This document shows, in pieces, positions 8,760-18,406 of a stretch of 64,000 bases of DNA. Source of the DNA: Verrucomicrobiota bacterium (GTDB lineage: Bacteria; Verrucomicrobiota; Verrucomicrobiia; Limisphaerales; PALSA-1396); NCBI GenBank assembly GCA_016200005.1, contig JACQFP010000031.1:105387-169386 (forward strand), written 5' to 3'. The position numbers and the translations under genes were made by a program. The notes beneath the pieces are model-generated. The model was not told where the DNA came from and made no database searches. It worked only from the letters and a program-made list of their open reading frames with translations. Numbering within the stretch: position 1 is the first letter of the stretch; the number at the start of each line of letters is the position of its first letter.

Positions 8760-9575
8760 ATGTCGAAAAAACTGCTGACAAACCTTCTCATGTTCGGTCT
8801 CGCATTGAGCAGCCCGCTGACGTTGGTTCGCGCCGAAGACATTGTGACCAGCCAGGGCAAGACTTACAAGAATGCTGAAATCATCCGCGTGGATTCGGAC
8901 AGCGTTGTGATCAAACACGACGCGGGCGAAGATCGTGTCGGAATTCTGCAACTGCCGCCTTCGGCCCTGTTGGCCGAACTGCAACGGCAACTGGCCGAGC
9001 GGGAGAAGTTGAAGGAACAACTGGCCACAGCGCAGGCGGAAATCCGGAAGCTTAAAAACGAAAACGAAGGCGTCAAACAGGAAAACCAGGCCGTCAAACA
9101 ACAGTTCCAAAGCGCGCAGACAAAAATCACCGCGGCGCAGTCCAGGGAGGAAAAGGCGCCCTCGCCCACCCCGCCGCTGGCTGGCTTGCCGCCGATCAAA
9201 AAGGATGAAGTCGTGCCGGCCCACGACATTGTGAACCACTATCAGGCCGACCGCACCACGGCAGACCAGCGTTATCGCAAACAGTTTTTCAAAGTTCGCG
9301 GCGTGGTGGAGCGGTTGGACAAACCGCTGTTCGTCAGCAAGTACGTTGTGTTCCTGAAATCGTTCAACCCAGCCGTCAAAGTGGAGTGCAATGTCCAGCC
9401 GCCGCCCGAGCTGGCCAAAATCTATGTGAAGGACGCAGACACGTTGATGGTTGCGCGCTCCGGCGGAGAAGCAGTGGCCTTGATGAAGGTGGGCGACGAA
9501 GTCACGTTGGAGGGCCGCTGCTCGGGTTTGGACAACTCACGAATCACTTTCCAGTCTTGCACGCTCGTGCGCTGA
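8760..9575 (+). CDS. Secreted coiled-coil protein with a C-terminal OB-fold-like (tRNA_anti-like) domain
   Basis: A 271-residue exported protein. The signal peptide MSKKLLTNLLMFGLALSSPLTLVRA is followed by a short beta-rich segment (EDIVTSQGKTYKNAEIIRVD) of the kind often found N-terminal in Verrucomicrobia proteins. A coiled coil at about residues 70-130 comes next, with KQENQAVKQQ repeats, then a Pro-rich hinge. The C-terminal ~105 residues (FKVRGVVERLDKPLF ... GDEVTLEGRCSGLDNSRITF ... CTLVR) look like the OB-fold domain often annotated tRNA_anti-like, which does not imply tRNA binding. I chose the ATG at 8760 because it begins the signal peptide; the frame is open to 8673 without a plausible leader. 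Its role is unknown. Confidence 0.75.
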   Translation: MSKKLLTNLLMFGLALSSPLTLVRAEDIVTSQGKTYKNAEIIRVDSDSVVIKHDAGEDRVGILQLPPSALLAELQRQLAEREKLKEQLATAQAEIRKLKNENEGVKQENQAVKQQFQSAQTKITAAQSREEKAPSPTPPLAGLPPIKKDEVVPAHDIVNHYQADRTTADQRYRKQFFKVRGVVERLDKPLFVSKYVVFLKSFNPAVKVECNVQPPPELAKIYVKDADTLMVARSGGEAVALMKVGDEVTLEGRCSGLDNSRITFQSCTLVR

Positions 9576-9617
9576 ACGACGGTGTTCTTTTTGCTGGTGC
9601 CAACCCGTTTGCGAATC

Positions 9618-12600
9618 CTATGGGTTGTGGCTCAAGGCATCGATTATCACCTGCGCCGCATTGATCAGACTCTCGGCCAGTGCGGGATCCAGCGGCGTCA
9701 CCTGCGCGCGCACTTTGTTTTGGAAGGCGTTGAGTTGATTGATTCCCGGGCGCTGTCGTTCGGACTCGAAGGAAGCCGCCGCCGCCTTCAGGGTCACAAT
9801 CAACGGACTGCGGTTCTGTCGCGACAGGGTGGACTCTTCCACCAGCGAAATCAATATCCCCACCGACTGCACTGGGGTGATCACTTCCACGACTGCCGTG
9901 TCCGTCCCGACATCCATCCCATCGCTGACCACCAGCGTGATCGTGTGAGTGCCAATATCCAGATGGTTGGTGGCCAGCACACCGGAGGCAATGACGTTGG
10001 TGCCCTCCAACCAGGAGTATTGCAGCGGATCATTTTCAACATCGGTGGACTGCGAGCCGTCCAGCACCACCGTCGCATTGGAGTTGTTGGGCGAGATCAC
10101 CACCAGATTTGTAAGGCCGGGGAATTGCGCCAAGGGTGAGACCGTAGCCTTGGCCATGGGCGGATCGTTCACGGAAATGACGTTGAGGCTGACCGTCGCC
10201 ACGATTGAATCCATTTGTCCATCGTTGACTTTGAACGTGAAGCTGTCCGGACCGAAGTAATTTGTGTTCGGCTGATACGTCAGATTTGGCGGCGTGCCGA
10301 TGAGTGTGCCATGCGACGGCGCTAAGACGAGGTAAGTGAGCGAATCGCCGTCCACATCGAACGCGCCGAGGGTGAAGGCGGCGGTCGTGTCCTCGTTGAG
10401 CGCGACGGATTGCGACTGGGCGACCGGCGGATCGTTGACGGGCAGGACCGTGAGGTTGATCGTGGCGGGTGCTGAGTCCGCCAGGCCGTCGTTGACCTTG
10501 AACGTGAAGCTGTCCGGTCCGTTGTAGTCTGGCGACGGCAAATAGATCACATTCGGTGGCGTGCCACTGAGGGTGCCGTGGGCCGGCGGCGTGGCAATGG
10601 AATAAATCAGGGGGTCGTTCTCGCGATCAGAACCATGAAGTTCAATCGCCGTCGGAGTGTCCTCGTTCAATGTCACCACGTCGCCGGCCGCCGTCGGTAC
10701 AATGTTGGCCGTAAGCACGGCGTTGGAACTGGTGATGGCCCCAAACACATTGGTCACGCGGACGGAAAACGTGCCGCCGCTCTTGACAATGAAGCTGTAG
10801 GAGGAGTTTGTGGCTCCGAGGATACTCTGGCCGCTGCTGAACAACCACTGATAACGAAGCCGTGGTGAGCCTGCGGCCACCACACTGAATGTCACGTTCG
10901 AGCCGACTGTGACGCGCTGGCTGACGGGTTGAACAAGGATGGTCGGCTTCACTTTGCATTTGCCCGCCGCGCCGGCCTGGCGGATGGCCAGAATCTCGGC
11001 GGCGGAGAGTGCGCGGTTGTAAATGGCCGGCTCATCAATCAGTCCGCCAAAGTAGGAATTGGAAAGCGTGATCACCGGAGCGCCGATATACAATGGAGGA
11101 CTGCTGGCGAGACTGGCTTTGCGTTTGGTTGGGTCGAAGGTCAACACAAGCTGTCCATCAACGAAGAGGTTGCCTCCGTTGGTGACAGTGCGATTCAAAC
11201 TCACGGCCACGTGGTGGAACATCCCGTCGCGCAAATCGGGTCCGGGTGAGATGAATGTGGCAACATTCGTGGCACTCAGCGGTGTCGAGCCCATCGCAAA
11301 TGCCAGGCGGCCCTGATTCAGTGACAGGGAGTACCCAACCCAGGCGGCGGTGCCCTCGGTGCGTTTTTCGATGATGGGTACGTTGGGATTGATGGTGTTG
11401 CTCGGCCCGGTCTTGATCCACGTTTCAATGGAGAAATCGACATTGCTTCCGAAGTTTAACGTCGTCGCCGGTGCCACTTGGATACGGCTGGAGATGCCGT
11501 TGAGGCTGAAGGCCCGGTCAACCTTCCCGGTCGCATAAAGCGTCGGCGAGAATGACGAGATGTTGTTCGTCCCCATCGCGTCGGCCTGATTGCCGTCGCC
11601 CGGCCACCAACTGATCAAGCCGGTGGGTGTGTCCGTGCAAGTTGGCGGCGGGAGCAAAGTCAACTCCGCACGAGCGCTGATGGCAAAGCCGACAGCGTTC
11701 GTGACCGAGACGTTGTAAAGGCCAGCCTGGTTGGTCTTGAGCTTTTCAAGCACGAGCGCGGAGTTGGTAGCGCCGGGGATCACCTGACCGTTGAAACGCC
11801 ATTGATACTTTAACGGCCGGCTGCCAAGAACCGAGACGCTGAACTTTACATCTTCACCGAGCGGAACGGCCTGATCTTGCGGCTGCGTGACGATGGTCGG
11901 CGCCACGAGACATTTGCCGACGACGTCCGCGTTGAAGATCGCTTGAATTTCGGCGTCGGTCAGCGCGCGGTTGTAGAGCGAGACTTCGTCCAGCAGGCCC
12001 AAGAAGGGCCAGAAGAAGGACCTGCTTGACGGAATTGCGCCGAGTCCGAGGTTGGCCGTGCCGGGGAAGATGCCGCCGGAGTAATTGGTTTGTGCGGCCA
12101 GCGCGCCGTTAACGTAAATGCGTAGCGCTGCGCCATCATAAGTCGCCACGATGAAGCTCCACTGGTTAGTCGGCAGCACCTGACTTGTCACGAGCATGGT
12201 GTTCGTCCGCGCGGAGCCGGTGGCGCTGACTGTGAAAAACAACCGACCGTTGTTCGTCGTGCCCAGCAGGTAACCGCTCTGAGTGCCAACCGGCTGTTCC
12301 GGGGGATAATCGAATTTGGAAATGATGGTGCGGGGCGTCGTGCCCGAGACACTCGAAGGATTGACCCAGGCTTCGAGCGTAACTCCGTTGGTCAATCGCA
12401 GCGAAGGCGAGTCGGGCACTTGGATTCCGCGTTGGATGGAGATCGCTTTGTCCGCTTTGCCGGGGGAGAAAACAGCCGGGAGCGCCGGAACGGCGTTGTT
12501 GGAGTCCCAACTGTCAATCGTGTCATTCTCCCAGCGCCACCAACTGACCAGGCCCGTCGGCGGCGGAACACAGTCTGGCAGTGGATTCACGAACAAGAGT

Positions 12601-15600
12601 GCAGGGGAACTGGTAACGGACCCACCGGCGTTGCTCACGATGACGGAGTATGTTCCAGCGTTGCTAAACTGCGCGCCGGCCACAGTTAGCACGCTGGAGG
12701 TCTTGCCGGGCAAGTTGGTTTCATAAAAGCGCCATTGGTAGGCGAGCGGCGCGCCGCCGGTGGCGGTGACACGGAAGGTGGCGTTGCTGCCGACATAGAC
12801 GGTGAGGTTGGTCGGCTGCGAGACGATGACAGGCGCCGGCGGCGCGACTTCGACGACGGCATATTGCAATTGATTGGACGGCGCGTCGTTCCACGAGCCG
12901 AGCGGGAAACCGGAACTGGGATGCCAGATCAGCACGTGATCCTCGTCCGGGAAAACGCCGTCGCCACTGTTCGGTTCGATGGGCGACCAATTCAAATAGG
13001 TCACGGGTTCGCCGCTGACCCAGACCCACGTGCCCTCCTGCGCGGCATCGTTGAGCCCGATCCACATCGGGCGCTCCAGTCCGCCGAACGTGCTGAACGT
13101 GTCGAAGACCCATTGGTTCTCCGCCGCATTGTTGATCGTGGCGAGGTGACCGCCGAGGCTGACGGCGATCTGTTCGGCGGCGGGCCAGTTGGTGAAGTTG
13201 AGGAGGTAATACCAATGACCGTTCGCCGTGTTCGTAATCGGGCCGGCGAGGATGATCGGATCCGGCGGGCCGACTTCGATGACGGCGGAGTGGAGCTGGT
13301 TCGACGGCGCATCGGTCCACGTGCCGAGCGGGAAGCCGGAGCTGGGATTCCAAATCAACACGTGGTCTTCGTCGGGGAAAAAGCCGCCGCCGCTGTTTGG
13401 CTCGCCGGGCGCCCAATTGAAATAGGTCACCGGCTGGCCGCTCACCCAAAACCAGATGTTTTCCTGACCAGCATCATTCAACCCAATCCACAAGGCCCGG
13501 TCGCCGCCGCCGAAGTTGCCGAAGTTGGTGAAGACCCATTCGTTTTCGGCGGCGTTGTTGATGGTGGCGAGATGGCCGCCGAGGCTCACGGCGATTTGTT
13601 CGGCGGCCGGCCAGTTGGTCGCGTCGAGCAGATAATACCAGTGGCCGTTCGCGGTGTTTGTGATCGGGCCGGCGAGTAGATATGGCGGCGGCGGGGGCAG
13701 GCATTTGCCCGCGCGACCGGCGTGGTAGATGCCCGCGATTTCGGTGGCGGAAAGGGCCCGGTTGAAGACGGCGGGCTCATCGATCATTCCGAAAAACGTG
13801 CCGCCACGCCCATCGCCGCGCGAACCAATTGCAACTGCCGCATCGCAGGCGCAGGTCGCGTCATCGAAGGTAAACGGGTTGGGATGATCATAGGCCGGGG
13901 TCGCCTGGGGCGCACCATCCACATAGAAAACGGCGCTCGATCCGGATTTGGTTACCGCCAGATGGTGCCAGTTCGTATCCGTGACTAGCGGGGCCGAAAA
14001 GAGACCATCCAGATCAATCCTGCTGAGAAACATCCGCCCGTCGTTGGCAATACCAAAGCCATAGCCGCCACGTCCGTAGCCGAAAATCACAGCTCCGTCC
14101 CCAGCCACGGAACCATCCGCGCCCAAAACGTCGAAGGAAGTGACCGTTGGACTGGATCGCTTAACCCAAGCCTCAAGCGTAAAATCTTCCAAGCGGAGGC
14201 TCGCTGGATTCCCAAGAGTCACCCGGTCGCGGTGCGTGCCGTCAAACACAAAAGCCTGCCCGACCACGCCCAGCCCATAGGTGACGGTCCCCGTTCCGTC
14301 GATTGTTCCGGTGTTTCCGTCGGCTGCGTCCGCCGTTGATCCCTCTCCTCGCCACCAACTCACCAGTCCGGACGGGGGTGTAACACAGGCGGTCGGCGGC
14401 GGAGGAGGACACTTGCCCGCGCTGCCGGCGTTGTAGATGGATTGAATTTCATTGGTCGTAAGCGCCCGGTTGTAAATCGAAACCTCGTCGATCAGCCCGC
14501 CAAAGGCCTGACCGTAAAACGCTCCACAACTGCCCGAGTCGCCAATCTTCAAAGGCGCCGTGTTCGCCGGTCCCAGCGAGCCGGGGGTCGTCGCCGCCAA
14601 CTGGCCGTTGATAAACAGACGCAGCGTCGTGCCGTCAAACGTGCCGGCCAGATGCGTCCAGGTGTTGAGGGGCAGGGCTTGTCCCGAACAGGCGCACGCG
14701 CCGCTCGGCGGGCCGAAGGCCAGCCCTACACCCGCGTCGTCAAAAACCAACTGGAAAGTTCCCTCGGTCGAGCTGCCGGTGCAGCTTGCGCGCTTGCCGA
14801 TGATGTGCTGGACCGGATTGCTTGAGGTACGATAAACCCACATGTCCACCGTCATCGGGGAGGTGGGACCAAATCTCAGATTGGGCGCATCGGCCACAAG
14901 GGCGACATCATCCACGCCATCCAAGCTAAATGCCTGGCCCACCTTGCCGGCCGCAATCACGGCCCCGTTTTGCAGCGTTCCATTATTCCCGTCGGCACTG
15001 TCCAAGGCATCGCTCTCCCCCCGCCACCAACTCACCAAGCCCGAAGGCGTTGGAACACACCGAGGCGGCGGTGGAGCAGGTGGACACTTGCCAGCACTGC
15101 GGGCGTTGTAGATGGATTGGATTTCAGTCTGGTTGAGTGCGCGCGAGTAGAGGGAAACTTCATCCATCAAACCTGCCCACCGATATGCCGCTGCCGTGCC
15201 ACCGGGACGAGCGCCGAGATACAAATTGTAACTGGTTTGCGGCGTAAAACTCCCCAGATTCTGCTGGGCAACCACCGCACCGTTGAGGAGCAGCACGGCC
15301 AATCCAGAACTCTCGTCGTAAGTCACGGCGACATGCTGAAAGGAATTGGTGTTGATCAAACCGCCTGCCGAGGTCAGCCAATGAAAATTGCCTGCGGTGT
15401 CCACCAGGTTGGCGTAAAGGCAGCCCGGCCCCGCGCCGTAACCCACGGGAACCGAAATCCAGAAATGCACGCCATAGGGGTAAGGATTGCCCCCCGTCAC
15501 CGAATTCCATTCCACAATCGGCCGCTCCAATTCAATGGCGGAAGGCTTGATCCAGGTTTCGATCGTCAGGCCAGCACCGAGGCCGACATTCAAGCTAGGC

Positions 15601-16580
15601 GAAGCGGGCACAGTGATAACCCCATCCACTCCGTCGAAAACGAATGCCTGACCAGTTTGACCGGAAGCGAAAGTGATGGCACCCGCGAGTTGGCCGTGGT
15701 TGCCACCGCTCGTGTCCGCAGCGTTGCTTTCACCCTTCCACCAACTCACCAGACTGGAGGGAGCGGAGAGACAGGGTGGAGGCAGCAGACACTTGCCTGC
15801 ACTGCCGGCGTTGTAAATGCCGGCGATCTCGTTGGCGGAAAGTGCACGATTGTAAATCGCGACCTCGTCAATGCGGCCTTTGAAGTGCGAGTTCAACGCC
15901 GGGTCGGCGTGGTTGCCGATGCGCAACGGTTCGGTCGTGGACAAATCACCCGGTTGCACCGTCGGGTCAAACGTCAGCACCACTTGGCCGTCCACGTAGA
16001 GGTGGCCCCCGTTCGTCGCACTTCGGATTACCGTCATGGCGACGTGATGGAACTGCCCGTCGCGCAAGTCCGGGCCGGGCGAAGTGTAGCTGGTAAAATC
16101 CAGTTGGGTCAGCGGCGCGTCGGCCAGTTGGCAGGACAACTTGCCGTCCGCCAGCCCGAACTCGTAGCCCACTGCGGAAAGGAAGTTGGGCGTGTAACGC
16201 TTGTTCACGATCGATTGCACCCCGAAGTCCGTGACAGCGGTGATGGGTTGAATCCACGCTTCGATGGAGAAGTTTTGGCCCGGTCCAAAATTCAGCGCCG
16301 CCGCGTTCGACACGATCACACGGTCATCCACGCCGTCAAAGAAGAATGCCTCGCCCACGACGCCGTTGGTGAAGGTCGCGCCATTCAGCAACACAGCCGT
16401 ATTACTGCCAACCAGCTCGGCGCCGTTACCTTCCGCTGGCCACCAACCGACCAGCCCTGGAGGCGGCGTGATGCACGCAGGAGCGCCCGCGATTACCTCG
16501 ACCTGCAAAAGGATGGCAATGAAGACGAACAAAAGCCTGAGGTTGGCCAGCGGTGTCTGTGTTCGAGGTGGGTTATTCAA
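9618..16580 (-). CDS. Giant secreted multidomain protein: six LamG, two C-type-lectin-like, three Ig-like, two cadherin-like repeats
   Basis: A 2320-residue protein with an N-terminal signal (LRLLFVFIAILLQVEVIAG). Domains in order: four LamG/concanavalin-like units (about 35-960), two C-type-lectin-like units (about 965-1245, with GHWYYLL, LGGHLATINNAAEN, WIGLNDA), an Ig-like domain (QPTNLTVYVGSNATF), LamG 5, Ig 2, LamG 6, Ig 3, and two tandem-95/cadherin-like repeats (PDSFTFKVNDG...VNDPP). A PKD-like segment (GSQSTDVENDPLQYSW) and a ~75-residue helical tail follow. Each LamG opens with C..P.GLVSWW and closes with YNRAL...EI..IYNAG.AGKC. LamG and lectin folds commonly bind glycans, so an adhesive or polysaccharide-binding surface role is likely but inferred. 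No sorting signal is obvious. The gene is divergent from galE; the 189-base gap shows no clear promoter. Confidence 0.92.
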   Translation of the reverse strand: MNNPPRTQTPLANLRLLFVFIAILLQVEVIAGAPACITPPPGLVGWWPAEGNGAELVGSNTAVLLNGATFTNGVVGEAFFFDGVDDRVIVSNAAALNFGPGQNFSIEAWIQPITAVTDFGVQSIVNKRYTPNFLSAVGYEFGLADGKLSCQLADAPLTQLDFTSYTSPGPDLRDGQFHHVAMTVIRSATNGGHLYVDGQVVLTFDPTVQPGDLSTTEPLRIGNHADPALNSHFKGRIDEVAIYNRALSANEIAGIYNAGSAGKCLLPPPCLSAPSSLVSWWKGESNAADTSGGNHGQLAGAITFASGQTGQAFVFDGVDGVITVPASPSLNVGLGAGLTIETWIKPSAIELERPIVEWNSVTGGNPYPYGVHFWISVPVGYGAGPGCLYANLVDTAGNFHWLTSAGGLINTNSFQHVAVTYDESSGLAVLLLNGAVVAQQNLGSFTPQTSYNLYLGARPGGTAAAYRWAGLMDEVSLYSRALNQTEIQSIYNARSAGKCPPAPPPPRCVPTPSGLVSWWRGESDALDSADGNNGTLQNGAVIAAGKVGQAFSLDGVDDVALVADAPNLRFGPTSPMTVDMWVYRTSSNPVQHIIGKRASCTGSSTEGTFQLVFDDAGVGLAFGPPSGACACSGQALPLNTWTHLAGTFDGTTLRLFINGQLAATTPGSLGPANTAPLKIGDSGSCGAFYGQAFGGLIDEVSIYNRALTTNEIQSIYNAGSAGKCPPPPPTACVTPPSGLVSWWRGEGSTADAADGNTGTIDGTGTVTYGLGVVGQAFVFDGTHRDRVTLGNPASLRLEDFTLEAWVKRSSPTVTSFDVLGADGSVAGDGAVIFGYGRGGYGFGIANDGRMFLSRIDLDGLFSAPLVTDTNWHHLAVTKSGSSAVFYVDGAPQATPAYDHPNPFTFDDATCACDAAVAIGSRGDGRGGTFFGMIDEPAVFNRALSATEIAGIYHAGRAGKCLPPPPPYLLAGPITNTANGHWYYLLDATNWPAAEQIAVSLGGHLATINNAAENEWVFTNFGNFGGGDRALWIGLNDAGQENIWFWVSGQPVTYFNWAPGEPNSGGGFFPDEDHVLIWNPSSGFPLGTWTDAPSNQLHSAVIEVGPPDPIILAGPITNTANGHWYYLLNFTNWPAAEQIAVSLGGHLATINNAAENQWVFDTFSTFGGLERPMWIGLNDAAQEGTWVWVSGEPVTYLNWSPIEPNSGDGVFPDEDHVLIWHPSSGFPLGSWNDAPSNQLQYAVVEVAPPAPVIVSQPTNLTVYVGSNATFRVTATGGAPLAYQWRFYETNLPGKTSSVLTVAGAQFSNAGTYSVIVSNAGGSVTSSPALLFVNPLPDCVPPPTGLVSWWRWENDTIDSWDSNNAVPALPAVFSPGKADKAISIQRGIQVPDSPSLRLTNGVTLEAWVNPSSVSGTTPRTIISKFDYPPEQPVGTQSGYLLGTTNNGRLFFTVSATGSARTNTMLVTSQVLPTNQWSFIVATYDGAALRIYVNGALAAQTNYSGGIFPGTANLGLGAIPSSRSFFWPFLGLLDEVSLYNRALTDAEIQAIFNADVVGKCLVAPTIVTQPQDQAVPLGEDVKFSVSVLGSRPLKYQWRFNGQVIPGATNSALVLEKLKTNQAGLYNVSVTNAVGFAISARAELTLLPPPTCTDTPTGLISWWPGDGNQADAMGTNNISSFSPTLYATGKVDRAFSLNGISSRIQVAPATTLNFGSNVDFSIETWIKTGPSNTINPNVPIIEKRTEGTAAWVGYSLSLNQGRLAFAMGSTPLSATNVATFISPGPDLRDGMFHHVAVSLNRTVTNGGNLFVDGQLVLTFDPTKRKASLASSPPLYIGAPVITLSNSYFGGLIDEPAIYNRALSAAEILAIRQAGAAGKCKVKPTILVQPVSQRVTVGSNVTFSVVAAGSPRLRYQWLFSSGQSILGATNSSYSFIVKSGGTFSVRVTNVFGAITSSNAVLTANIVPTAAGDVVTLNEDTPTAIELHGSDRENDPLIYSIATPPAHGTLSGTPPNVIYLPSPDYNGPDSFTFKVNDGLADSAPATINLTVLPVNDPPVAQSQSVALNEDTTAAFTLGAFDVDGDSLTYLVLAPSHGTLIGTPPNLTYQPNTNYFGPDSFTFKVNDGQMDSIVATVSLNVISVNDPPMAKATVSPLAQFPGLTNLVVISPNNSNATVVLDGSQSTDVENDPLQYSWLEGTNVIASGVLATNHLDIGTHTITLVVSDGMDVGTDTAVVEVITPVQSVGILISLVEESTLSRQNRSPLIVTLKAAAASFESERQRPGINQLNAFQNKVRAQVTPLDPALAESLINAAQVIIDALSHNP

Positions 16581-16769
16581 TTGAATGAAGGTTGAATCAT
16601 CGATGCGAGAAGGAATGGCATAAGGCTTTGGCCGCTGAGGTAATCAAAGCATTAAAATCAGGGAAAAGCAATAAGAGAAACGGTCACCGTTTCCTACGGT
16701 GAATCCCTTATCACAAACTCCACCAGCATTTTTGTTGAGTCGGCACATCCGCCTCACTAGCTTGTTCTG

Positions 16770-17741
16770 ATGAACGTTTTTGTCACCGGCGGCGCGGGCT
16801 ACATTGGATCAATCTTCGTGGAGGAATTGCTCAACACCGGCCATGAGGTGACGGTTTACGATAATCTGACGGAGGGACATCGCTCCGCCGTCGATCCGCG
16901 CGCAGGGTTCATCCTGGCCCGACCGGGATTGGCAAGCGATACTGCGTCTGCCATAAAGGAAGCAGCGCCTGACGCCATCATTCACGTGGCCGGAAGCGCA
17001 TTAGTCGGCGAATCGATGACAAATCCTGGAAAGTATTTTTGGAACAACGTCGCCAACGGATTGAAAGTCCTGGAGGCGGCGGTTGCGGCGAACGTAAAAA
17101 AAATTGTTTTCAGTTCCACCTGCGCCACTTACGGCGTGCCGGAGCGAATGCCGATGACCGAGGATCTGCCACAACTTCCCACAAATCCCTACGGCGAATC
17201 CAAGTTGATGTTTGAGAAGATGCTTCAGTGGTATCACACCCTGCACGGGCTGGAATTTGTCGCCTTTCGTTATTTCAACGCCGCCGGTGCCAGCCAGCAG
17301 TTCGGCGAACATCACCGCGTGGAAACGCATTTGATTCCCAACGTGCTGAAAGTCGCCCTCGGCCAGTCTCTCCACTGTGAGATTTACGGCACGGATTATC
17401 CGACGCCCGATGGCACTTGCATTCGCGATTACATTCACATCATCGACCTTGCCCAGGCGCATATCCGGGCGCTCACGCCCGGCGCTCAGGGCTTCTACAA
17501 TCTGGGCAATGGCGATGGTTATTCCGTGCGGCAGGTGATCCAATGTTGCGAAAAAATCTCCGGTCGGAAAATCCCGACGGTTGAGAAGCCGCGACGACCC
17601 GGCGATCCGCCCCGGCTCGTTGCTTCAGCGGAAAAGGCCATCCGCGAGCTGGGTTGGAAACCGAAGTATCCGAAGCTGGAGGACATCGTCGCCACTGCGT
17701 GGCAATGGCACAAGGCCCATCCGGCGGGTTATCCCGATTGA
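16770..17741 (+). CDS. galE: UDP-glucose 4-epimerase
   Basis: A 323-residue short-chain dehydrogenase/reductase family epimerase that interconverts UDP-glucose and UDP-galactose with bound NAD. The Rossmann motif GGAGYIGS is at residues 7-14, the catalytic Ser region is FSSTCATYG, and the Tyr-Lys pair is in NPYGESKLMFE. The substrate-side motifs RYFNAAGA and GTDYPTPDGTCIRDYIHI are diagnostic for GalE rather than for dTDP-glucose dehydratases. Length is normal for the family. It probably supplies galactosyl precursors for envelope polysaccharide. A weak hairpin (GTAGC...GCTAC) follows the stop. Confidence 0.94.
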   Translation: MNVFVTGGAGYIGSIFVEELLNTGHEVTVYDNLTEGHRSAVDPRAGFILARPGLASDTASAIKEAAPDAIIHVAGSALVGESMTNPGKYFWNNVANGLKVLEAAVAANVKKIVFSSTCATYGVPERMPMTEDLPQLPTNPYGESKLMFEKMLQWYHTLHGLEFVAFRYFNAAGASQQFGEHHRVETHLIPNVLKVALGQSLHCEIYGTDYPTPDGTCIRDYIHIIDLAQAHIRALTPGAQGFYNLGNGDGYSVRQVIQCCEKISGRKIPTVEKPRRPGDPPRLVASAEKAIRELGWKPKYPKLEDIVATAWQWHKAHPAGYPD

Positions 17742-17772
17742 AGGGGAGCCGGAAATGTAGCGCCAGTACAGG

Positions 17773-18375
17773 CTACGCCAGCCAGAGTGACAAACCGGCC
17801 AGTGCGATGGCCGCACCCGCAAAACGAAGCAGCGGAACTTTCGACTGCTGCTGCGCCATCCGGCCGAGACCAATGCCGCAAGCGTGCAGTGCGATGGTCG
17901 TCAGCACAAAGCCCAGTCCGTACGAAATGCCTGATACGCCGACCTGCATCGCCGTCCCGTGAGCATGTCCGTGAAAAATGGCAAATAACCCAACCACGAC
18001 GATACTCACTGCCAGAGGCAATCGCGCAGCAGTGGCAATCAAAACCCCCAGCATCAGCACGGAAATCAGAATGCCCTCAGCAACGAATGGCAGTGCAAAA
18101 CCACTAATCCCCAACAAGCCACCGACGGTCATCAAGCTGACAAAGGTTGCGGGCACCAGCCAGATGGCGCGTCCGCCGAGTTGTGCCGCCCATAAGCCCA
18201 CCGCCACCATCGCCAGAATGTGGTCGAGGCCAAGCAGCGGGTGACTTAAACCGCCGAGCACGTTGTTGGCGTGGTTGGGCGAAATATGCGCGTGAGCCAT
18301 GGAAGGCACGCTTAAACAGAGCGCCAGCACCAGCAGTTTGCTGGTCGCCGTGAGATGATCGATTGTCGTTTTCAT
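17773..18375 (-). CDS. HupE/UreJ family membrane protein
   Basis: A 200-residue inner-membrane protein with a cleavable signal (LLVLALCLSVPSMAHA) followed by the HupE/UreJ hallmark HPLLGLDHILAMVAVGLWAA, about six membrane segments, and a second His-rich motif FAIFHGHAHGTA. The family is associated with nickel (and perhaps cobalt) uptake for hydrogenase and urease. The His/Asp motifs here are complete. TAGGAGAA lies 9 bases before the ATG, a strong ribosome binding site. It follows the IMP-dehydrogenase-like gene by 31 bases on the same strand, so the two may be co-transcribed. No urease, hydrogenase or B12 genes are in the window, so the metal and target enzyme are unknown. Confidence 0.86.
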   Translation of the reverse strand: MKTTIDHLTATSKLLVLALCLSVPSMAHAHISPNHANNVLGGLSHPLLGLDHILAMVAVGLWAAQLGGRAIWLVPATFVSLMTVGGLLGISGFALPFVAEGILISVLMLGVLIATAARLPLAVSIVVVGLFAIFHGHAHGTAMQVGVSGISYGLGFVLTTIALHACGIGLGRMAQQQSKVPLLRFAGAAIALAGLSLWLA

Positions 18376-18406
18376 AGTAGTATTCTCCTATTTGACGTAA
18401 TTACGA

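Noticed and set aside
9601..9627. CAACCC...GGGTTG hairpin at the convergent 9.6-kb junction as a terminator
   Set aside because: Stem of only 6 bp, a 15-base loop, no U-run, and it overlaps the stop codon of the LamG gene.
14970..16595. 541-codon open frame on the plus strand antisense to the LamG gene
   Set aside because: The opposite strand encodes recognisable LamG, lectin and Ig domains throughout; the antisense frame is Arg/Pro-rich shadow coding without a ribosome binding site.
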